From Elusimicrobiota bacterium (GTDB lineage Bacteria; Elusimicrobiota; Elusimicrobia; UBA1565; UBA9628): a stretch of 45,888 bases of DNA. Shown piece after piece: positions 40,833-45,888 of this stretch. The stretch lies in contig JAPLKL010000066.1 of the NCBI GenBank assembly GCA_026388095.1, positions 1 through 45,888 of the forward strand, written 5' to 3'. The notes below the pieces were generated by a model. It saw nothing but the letters and a program-made list of their open reading frames with translations, did not search any database and was not told where the DNA came from. The position numbers and the translations under genes were made by a program. Position 1 is the first letter of the stretch; each line of letters starts with the position of its first letter.

Positions 40833-42221
40833 CTACAGCCCCCACGCCATGCGAGCCTTCACCTCTGCGACCGCCGCCGCATCGGCCCGCCGACGGGCCG
40901 GGTTGCGTCCCTTGATGCCCTCGCGGATGTTGTCGTAGCGGTAGGTCATGCCCAGCCGCCAGCCCAGATAGGCCGGCACCAGCCCCACGCCGAAGGCGGT
41001 CTTGAGCGCCCGCCACAGGACGCGGTCCCAGCGGTAGAATTGAGCATAGAGCCAGTCCGCGCCCGCCTGCAGTTCGGCCGCGCTCATGCGCTTGGGCTCG
41101 ATGACGGCATGGCGATAATCGTAGTTCCCCCAATCCCGGTCCTGGATGCGGCCCGCGGCCTCGAACTCCTCGTAGAGCGGCGTGCCCGGCTGGGGCGTGA
41201 GGATGGCCAGCTGCAGGGCGTCGAAAGGCGTTTCCTGCAGGAACTTCAAGGTGCGCTCGAACACCGTGACGTCGTCGGTGTCGAGGCCCACGATGATGCC
41301 CGCCTCCACGCCGATGCCCGCGGCCCGGATGCGGCGCACGCGGCGGACATAGCCCGCCGGGTCGTTGAAATCCTTCTGCATCACGGCCAGAGCCGCGGGG
41401 TCCGTGCTCTCGATGCCCACGAAGAGCCCCTGGCAGCCCGCGGCCCGGGCCAAGGCCAGGAGCTCCGGGTCGTCGGCGATCTTGATGGAGCACTGCGTGA
41501 CCCAGCGCTTGGCCAGCGGGGCCATGGCCCGGAACAGACGCTTGGCGTAGTCCGGGTCCGCGATGATGTTGTCGTCCACGAACATGAAGTCCTTGGGCAC
41601 CGTGGCCAGCTCGGCGAGCACGGCCTCCAGCGGCCGGGAGCGGTGGCTGTGATCAAAGAATGCGGTGATTGAGCAGAAGCGGCAGGTATGATTGCAGCCC
41701 CGGCCCGTCTGCACGGCGTGGATGGTCGCGTAGCGCCGGGAGTTCTTTTCGATGAGGCCGCGGCGGGGCATGGGCACGCCGGCCAAGTCCGGCTTGGACT
41801 CCGCCTTATAGAGCTTGCGCCAGCTGCCGCGCTCGATGTCCTGGAGCACAACCGGCCAGGCGCCCTCGGCCTCGCCCGCCACCACGATATCGAAATGCTC
41901 CATCGCCTCCCGCGGCAGGAGGGTCGGGTGGAAGCCCCCGGCCACCGTGATCTTGCCGCGCCGGCGGAACTCCGCGGCCAACTCGTAGGCCCGCGGCGCC
42001 AGCCCGGTCATGAGGGTGATGCCGACCACGTCCGCGTCGCTGTCGAGGTCCAGCGTCTCCACGTTCTCGTCGCAGAGCCGGACTTCGTGCTCCGGAGGCG
42101 TCAGGGCCGCGACCGTGGTCAGGCCCAGCACGCTGAAGCGCAGCATCTTGCGCCGCGGCGGCTCCTGTCCGGGCAGGACCCGGTACTTCTCCGCGGCCGG
42201 CAGGATCAGCAGGATCTTCAT
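40833..42221 (-). CDS. B12-binding-domain radical SAM protein
   Basis: A 462-residue cytoplasmic enzyme. The N-terminal cobalamin-binding-like Rossmann domain (residues 1-150) shows LGLTTVAALTPPEHEVRLCDENVE, DVVGITLMTGLAPRAYELAAEFRRRGKITVAGGFHPTLLP and DIVVAGEAEGAW. The radical SAM domain has Cys176, Cys180 and Cys183 in GRGCNHTCRFC, FMFVDDNIIADPDYAKRLF and GLFVGIESTD. The C-terminal region (YRWDRVLWRALKTAFG...) resembles DUF4070-type extensions. Relatives include methyltransferases acting on lipids, hopanoids and porphyrins; the substrate here is unknown. A GGAG site precedes ATG. Confidence 0.92.
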   Translation of the reverse strand: MKILLILPAAEKYRVLPGQEPPRRKMLRFSVLGLTTVAALTPPEHEVRLCDENVETLDLDSDADVVGITLMTGLAPRAYELAAEFRRRGKITVAGGFHPTLLPREAMEHFDIVVAGEAEGAWPVVLQDIERGSWRKLYKAESKPDLAGVPMPRRGLIEKNSRRYATIHAVQTGRGCNHTCRFCSITAFFDHSHRSRPLEAVLAELATVPKDFMFVDDNIIADPDYAKRLFRAMAPLAKRWVTQCSIKIADDPELLALARAAGCQGLFVGIESTDPAALAVMQKDFNDPAGYVRRVRRIRAAGIGVEAGIIVGLDTDDVTVFERTLKFLQETPFDALQLAILTPQPGTPLYEEFEAAGRIQDRDWGNYDYRHAVIEPKRMSAAELQAGADWLYAQFYRWDRVLWRALKTAFGVGLVPAYLGWRLGMTYRYDNIREGIKGRNPARRRADAAAVAEVKARMAWGL

Positions 42222-42226
42222 ATCGT

Positions 42227-42271
42227 CTCCGTGAAGTTTGTGAACTTTGTGAGGGTCTGACCCTCACGGAG
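42227..42271. repeat. REP-like double hairpin
   Basis: CTCCGTGA (42227-42234) and TCACGGAG (42264-42271) enclose an AAGTTTGTGAACTT hairpin, and GTGAGGGTC/GACCCTCAC (42249-42267) forms a second stem. It lies between the kinase stop and the radical SAM start, so it may act as a terminator or attenuator as well as a dispersed palindrome. Confidence 0.7.
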
Positions 42272-42287
42272 CAATATTCGTGCCGTT

Positions 42288-44231
42288 TTAGGCGGCGGGG
42301 AGTTCGACGGTGAAGCGCGCGCCGGGCTGCAGGTTCTCGGCCCAGGCCCTGCCGCCGTAGAGCTCGGCGAGCCGCTTGACCGTGGCCAGGCCCAGCCCGG
42401 CCCCCCCGCTGCTCGACTTGGCGAAAGGCACGAAGAGCCTGGGCAAAAGCCCGGTCGGGATGCCGGGGCCATTGTCCTCGACCTCCAGCACGGCCCAGGA
42501 GCCGCGCCGGCGCAGGCTTACCAGGACCCGGCCCTGAGCCGCGGCGGGCCGGGCCGAGGACGCGGCGTGCGCCGCGTTGCGCAGGAGGTTGAGCAGGATC
42601 TGGTGCAGGTGGTTGGGGGTCACGGCCAGGGGTAGGTCCACGGCCCGGCATTCCAGGGTCACCGGCTGGGGCCAGTCGGCCTTGGCCAGGCGCTCCACTT
42701 TGCCCCAGACCTCGGTCCAGGACGCCCGCCGCTCCTGAGAGGGACCTGGAGAGGCGTAGTCCAAGAGCTCGGTCACGATGCCGTCGAGCCTGGCCACCTC
42801 CTCCTTGAGCACGCTCAGGTACTCCCCCCGCTCGGCCTCGGCCAAGGGACGGCCCAGCATCTCGGCCGCCCCGGCCATGGCGCTCAGGGGGTTGCGCACC
42901 TCGTGCGCCACGCCGGCCGCCAAAGTGCCCAGTTGGGCCAGCCGGTCCGCGTGGAGCAAGGCCGCCGCGGTCTCGGCCGATTCCACGGCCCGGCCCATGG
43001 CCGTGGCCAGCCTCTTGAGCCAGCGCACGGCGCCGAGGTCATAGAAGCCGTCGGCCGGCGCGCCCAGCAGGACCGCGCCCACCAGCTCGCCGCCGCGCGT
43101 GATGGGGGCCGCGGCCCGGGCCTGCCGGGCGCGCAGGGCCTCGGAGAGCGGCCGCATCCTGCGGTCGCGGTCCAGGCTGTCGAGGGTCGCGACCTCGTTC
43201 TTGGCGCTCAAGAGCGCCCATAAGGGCTCCGGCAGCTCCGGCCCCGCGTCCACACGGCGCAGCAGGCGCCGGGCCCATAGGAACTCGGCCTGGGCGCTCC
43301 ACACATCTTGGATGGTCCGCCGCGCGGCCGCGGCCGCGGCGTCGAGGTCCGCGGCGCGCTCCAGACCGCGCTCCAGGGCGTCCAAGGACTGGTCGCGGCT
43401 CATCTGCCGCGCGAAGAACCAGCGGCCGGAGAGCCGGCTGAAGCGCTCCCAGGCCGTGGGCAGAGCGGCCATGAAGATCACGCTCAGCAGGAAGAAGTTC
43501 AGGAACAGCGCGCCCTCCACCTGCCGGGTGAGCCAGGCGATGCCCGTGAGGATGAGGCTCAGGATCAAGGAAGCGCCGAGCATGGTGAGCCCGCGCTTGA
43601 CCGCCACGCCCAGGTCGAGGAGATGGTGCCGGTTGATGGCCGCCAGCACGATGAGGGAATACAGCGTGATGGAGAGGTTCCCCGGCTGGGGCACCTTGAG
43701 GCCCAGGAGCGGCAGGCCGTCCGCGAAGCCGCCGAACACCGCGAAACAGGAGGCCAGCAGCATGTAGCCGCGGCGGTTGCGCTCGGCCGGCTCCTCGGCC
43801 CGGCGCCAATGCTGGTAGAGGAGGAACAGGCAGCCCAGGAAGATGGGCAGGCCCCCGGCCAAAAAAGCGCCGCGGAACACCCGCCAGGACATGACGCCGG
43901 ACCAGAGCAGACCCAGCAGCGCGGCCCCGGCCAGGTAGAGCGGCACGGTGCGCCGGTGCCGCGGACCCTCGGGCAGTCCCGTGAAGCTCCAGACGAAGGA
44001 GAGCGCCGCGGCCGGGATGAGGGCCAAAGGCGAGAAGAGGAGCTTCATGTGCAGGGAACTGCTGAAATCCGGCCAGGCGCCGGCGTAAGCCAGGCTCCAG
44101 AAAGCGAAGCAGAAGTTGAGCAAGGAGAAGCTGCGGTAGAGCGGGGTCTGGCGGCCGCGCAGATAGGCAAGCACGCCGATGGACCCGTTGCACAGGGCGG
44201 AGATGAGGGCGATGGAGATGGGCCAGCTCAT
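42288..44231 (-). CDS. NtrB-like membrane sensor histidine kinase
   Basis: A 647-residue kinase. The first 270 residues hold seven to eight membrane helices of the 7TM-sensor kind (PISIALISALCNGSIGVLAYLRG..., AINRHHLLDLGVAVKRGL), then a GAF-like cytoplasmic domain, a HisKA domain with LAAGVAHEVRNPLSAMAGAAEML (phospho-acceptor His), and HATPase_c with LLNLLRNAAHAA, EVEDNGPGIP and GGAGLGLATVKRLAELYGG. The kinase core is that of NtrB/AtoS enzymes, which phosphorylate sigma-54 activators. Its ATG overlaps the stop of the sigma-54 gene by 4 nt. The activator at 36082-37239 is the obvious partner within the window, although it is not adjacent. Confidence 0.93.
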   Translation of the reverse strand: MSWPISIALISALCNGSIGVLAYLRGRQTPLYRSFSLLNFCFAFWSLAYAGAWPDFSSSLHMKLLFSPLALIPAAALSFVWSFTGLPEGPRHRRTVPLYLAGAALLGLLWSGVMSWRVFRGAFLAGGLPIFLGCLFLLYQHWRRAEEPAERNRRGYMLLASCFAVFGGFADGLPLLGLKVPQPGNLSITLYSLIVLAAINRHHLLDLGVAVKRGLTMLGASLILSLILTGIAWLTRQVEGALFLNFFLLSVIFMAALPTAWERFSRLSGRWFFARQMSRDQSLDALERGLERAADLDAAAAAARRTIQDVWSAQAEFLWARRLLRRVDAGPELPEPLWALLSAKNEVATLDSLDRDRRMRPLSEALRARQARAAAPITRGGELVGAVLLGAPADGFYDLGAVRWLKRLATAMGRAVESAETAAALLHADRLAQLGTLAAGVAHEVRNPLSAMAGAAEMLGRPLAEAERGEYLSVLKEEVARLDGIVTELLDYASPGPSQERRASWTEVWGKVERLAKADWPQPVTLECRAVDLPLAVTPNHLHQILLNLLRNAAHAASSARPAAAQGRVLVSLRRRGSWAVLEVEDNGPGIPTGLLPRLFVPFAKSSSGGAGLGLATVKRLAELYGGRAWAENLQPGARFTVELPAA

Positions 44232-45253
44232 GCGGGCCTCCTGCGGCCGCGCCGGGCGAGGGCGAGGTCATGGCGGTACTGGGTGATGGAGCGGCGGGAT
44301 AGGAATATGTGGTGCTTGCGCGCGAGCTCCCGGCGCAGGTCCTCGTCGGAGAGCTCGGGCCGGGCCCGGGCCAAGGCGTCGAGGCGGTCGAGGGCCACGG
44401 CCTTGGCGCTGGGCATCAGCGCCTTCATGGGAGCCTCCAGACCCCAAGGCAGCTGCACCGATTTGTTCGAGACCAGGCGGTTGATCGTGCTGGGCTCGAC
44501 CCCCAGGGCCACGGCCACGGCGCGCTGGGTCAAGGGCTGGCGGCGCTCCGGCTCGCCCGAGCGCAGGTACTCGGCCTGGCCCTCGACCAGGGCTTCCAGC
44601 AGGCGGTAGAGAGTGGTCTTGCGCTGGTCGATGAACTGCAGCCGTTTGAGGAAAGCCCGGCAGCGCTCCGCCTGCTCGGGCGGCAGGCCGGCGAGCCTGG
44701 ACTCATCGACCTGATAGCGGCCTTTCCAGATCTCGCGGTTGAAGAAGGAGATCACGGCCTGGCCCTCGGCCACGCCTATGCCGGCCACGGAGCTGAACAC
44801 CGTGGCCGGCGCGGCCGCAGGGCGCTCGAACTCCCCCTGCAGGAAGGCGCGGTCCAGGAAGCGGCGCAGCTTTTGCGCCTCGGCGACCGTCACCCGGCAG
44901 CGCCGCGCACGCTCCGGGTCGCTCAGCCCCCCCTCTTTAAGGAAGCAGTCCTCGAAGCGTTTCTGCCCGATCTTCCGCATCAGGGCGACGAAGTCGCAAT
45001 TGCCGTCCACGAGCTCGGGCAGGCCCGCGCTCTCCGTGCGCAGGCCCCAGCCGGCGAAGCGGCGGGCCGTGAAATAGGCCTTGGGGAAAGGCGTGAGGCG
45101 GACGGCTCCCGCGCTGCGCAGGCGCGCGAAGAGCGGGTGGGATTCGAGCTTGCGCGCCAGCTCCGCGAGCTCGGCCTCAGGCATCTCGAAGAGATGGGCC
45201 AGTTTGAGGCGGCCCTGGAGGCTCATGGAGGCGCGCAGGCTCATCTTGGGCAT
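44228..45253 (-). CDS. rpoN: Short, divergent RNA polymerase sigma-54 factor
   Basis: A 341-residue sigma-54-like protein, against 430-500 residues for standard RpoN. The N-terminus resembles the activator-responsive region I (MSLQGRLKLAHLFEMPEAELAELARKLESHPLF), but the acidic Gln-rich region II is absent. The core-binding region follows (around GRYQVDESRLAGLPPEQAERCRAFLKRLQFIDQRKTTLYRLLEALVEGQAEYL). The HTH is TQRAVAVALGVEPSTINRLVSNKSVQLPWG, and the RpoN box reads SRRSITQYRH in place of the canonical ARRTVAKYRE. Several box residues are therefore conservative changes, which may mean altered -24 recognition. ATG 45253 is the first of three nearby starts. It is co-transcribed with the NtrB-like kinase (ATGA overlap). 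Confidence 0.82.
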   Translation of the reverse strand: MPKMSLRASMSLQGRLKLAHLFEMPEAELAELARKLESHPLFARLRSAGAVRLTPFPKAYFTARRFAGWGLRTESAGLPELVDGNCDFVALMRKIGQKRFEDCFLKEGGLSDPERARRCRVTVAEAQKLRRFLDRAFLQGEFERPAAAPATVFSSVAGIGVAEGQAVISFFNREIWKGRYQVDESRLAGLPPEQAERCRAFLKRLQFIDQRKTTLYRLLEALVEGQAEYLRSGEPERRQPLTQRAVAVALGVEPSTINRLVSNKSVQLPWGLEAPMKALMPSAKAVALDRLDALARARPELSDEDLRRELARKHHIFLSRRSITQYRHDLALARRGRRRPA

Positions 45254-45305
45254 GGCTTTGCCAATGGTAGCACTTTGGCGGCATAAAAATTGCTCCGTCT
45301 AGGGC

Positions 45306-45470
45306 ATGGACCGAAAGGACCGGCGCGGGCTGGCGGCGGCTTTCCTGGCGGCCCTGCTGGTCGGGGCAACGGCCGCGGAGTCGGGCTGGATCGTGTACAA
45401 GTCTGTCAAGCGGCTGCCGCGCCTGGAGGCGGCCTGCGTCGCGAGCCTCTCGCCCTCCGGGCGCTGGTAG
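45306..45470 (+). CDS. Small membrane or secreted protein (54 aa)
   Basis: A 54-residue ORF from ATG 45306 to TAG 45468-45470: a basic N-terminus (MDRKDRRG), one hydrophobic segment (LAAAFLAALLVGATAAESGWIVY) and a short basic tail ending in SGRW. It resembles a single-pass membrane protein or an uncleaved signal. No family is recognised. It is divergent from the sigma-54 gene with 52 bp between the starts. No clear Shine-Dalgarno site is present. Confidence 0.45.
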   Translation: MDRKDRRGLAAAFLAALLVGATAAESGWIVYKSVKRLPRLEAACVASLSPSGRW

Positions 45471-45562
45471 GAGGGCTGTCCCGCCATGCGCAAGAAGGTT
45501 ATCATAGGAACTGCGCGCAAGCGCGCCGCGAAACGGCGCGGCCGCGCTGGAGGCCGGAGAAT

Positions 45563-45723
45563 ATGCCTGCCGGAAGAGTCCTGCTTTTCAGCGGCATGGG
45601 TGGCGATGGCCGCCTGTTCCGGGACATCCGCATCCCGGGTCTCGAGCGAGTCACGCCTTCACCTTGACCCACGCCGAGCCGACCAACTCGGCCATAAGGG
45701 ATTTCCTGGATCGGCCCGGCTGA
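45563..45723 (+). pseudogene. Internally deleted alpha/beta hydrolase remnant
   Basis: From ATG 45563 the frame reads MPAGRVLLFSGMGGDGRLFRDI...IPGLERVTP and stops at 45667. VLLFSGMGGDGRLF is the typical opening strand and oxyanion-loop region of an alpha/beta hydrolase. Another frame directly after it reads SHAFTLTHAEPTNSAIRDFLDRPG and stops at 45723, which looks like the C-terminal catalytic-His strand and last helix (GH-x-L-x-LTH...I-x-x-FL) of the same fold. The catalytic Ser and Asp regions (about 180 residues) are missing between them. The most economical reading is a gene reduced by an internal deletion with frame change. Confidence 0.55.
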
Positions 45724-45888
45724 CTTATCCACCGACTCGTCCCAGGGCAGAGCTGTCCGGGGAAAGTCAAAGAAACTTGCCCGGACGTTCTCTGAGTCTC
45801 TCGGAGCGGAACCGACCTGCGACGACCCTGGGCCCGACAGGGTTCTCTGTGCGATGCTGTCCGGGGCAGGTCTGGTCGAGGAATCTCA
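45724..45888. other. End of window, no gene seen
   Basis: No convincing coding, RNA or repeat signal. A frame open from 45486 crosses this stretch without a stop, but its Arg/Ser/Pro-rich composition is what GC-rich noncoding DNA gives. Confidence 0.4.

Noticed and set aside
45486-45888. Arg-rich open frame starting MRKKVIIGTARKRAAKRRGR
   Set aside because: A weak GGAGGG lies upstream, but the frame soon becomes composition-driven and runs off the window; it also overlaps the hydrolase remnant. Not enough to call a gene.

Overview
The window is about 46 kb of very GC-rich (roughly two thirds G+C), densely packed DNA. It comes from a Gram-negative (outer-membrane-bearing) bacterium: it encodes a TolC-type outer membrane channel with an RND pump, a likely outer membrane barrel, a periplasmic MltC-like transglycosylase, lipoproteins and a heptosyltransferase-like GT9 enzyme. 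No 16S gene is present, so the phylum cannot be fixed. The mixture of a short divergent sigma-54, a TMTC-like membrane glycosyltransferase, a SWIB-domain protein and HypF without other hyp genes would suit an uncultured lineage such as Elusimicrobiota. That placement is inference only.

Layout. (1) 1-6.95 kb, minus strand: a tightly overlapping operon that appears to begin with a 15-codon ORF (6890-6937). A SPASM radical SAM enzyme, a DUF885-type HExxPGHH metallopeptidase, an MFS exporter and an SDR oxidoreductase follow. A sodium/solute symporter with its own promoter-like box and a TMTC-like glycosyltransferase cut by the window edge come next. The first five genes have the parts list of a small-peptide redox-cofactor or RiPP pathway (compare PQQ and mycofactocin), but neither enzymes nor peptide are PQQ or mycofactocin genes. 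This is the best candidate for an undescribed system. (2) 7-12 kb: hypF, ispH, a secreted unknown, a strong bidirectional terminator and an M20 peptidase. (3) 12-20 kb, plus strand: GT9, a metallophosphoesterase, then TetR-TolC-RND and a likely barrel protein; no periplasmic adaptor gene is present. (4) 20.27-20.56 kb: a 295-bp element with 18/19-bp perfect terminal inverted repeats that encloses a row of hairpins. (5) 20.5-25.2 kb, minus strand: lipoprotein, Cys-rich repeat protein, glnS, tRNA-CAT, a lipoprotein bracketed by 34-bp direct repeats, SWIB and DUF167. (6) 25.4-38.2 kb: a Sel1-repeat protein, an RcpC/CpaB-like protein, small membrane proteins, a histidine kinase, a B3/B4 protein, a membrane thioredoxin, a geranylgeranyl-reductase-family oxidoreductase, a membrane Ser/Thr kinase, a zinc-ribbon protein with a duplicated motif, an MltC-like transglycosylase, a sigma-54 activator without a DNA-binding domain, and a HigBA module between two copies of one palindromic repeat. 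(7) 38.2-45.9 kb: DUF2339, a B12-binding radical SAM protein, an NtrB-like kinase overlapping a short sigma-54, a small membrane protein, and what looks like a deleted alpha/beta hydrolase.

Across the window, genes that begin transcription units repeatedly show a -10-like hexamer only 5-9 nt before the start codon and no Shine-Dalgarno sequence. Many genes inside operons carry AGGAGG-like sites. This points to common use of leaderless mRNAs, and it supports the 15-codon ORF as a real gene because that ORF has the same start geometry.
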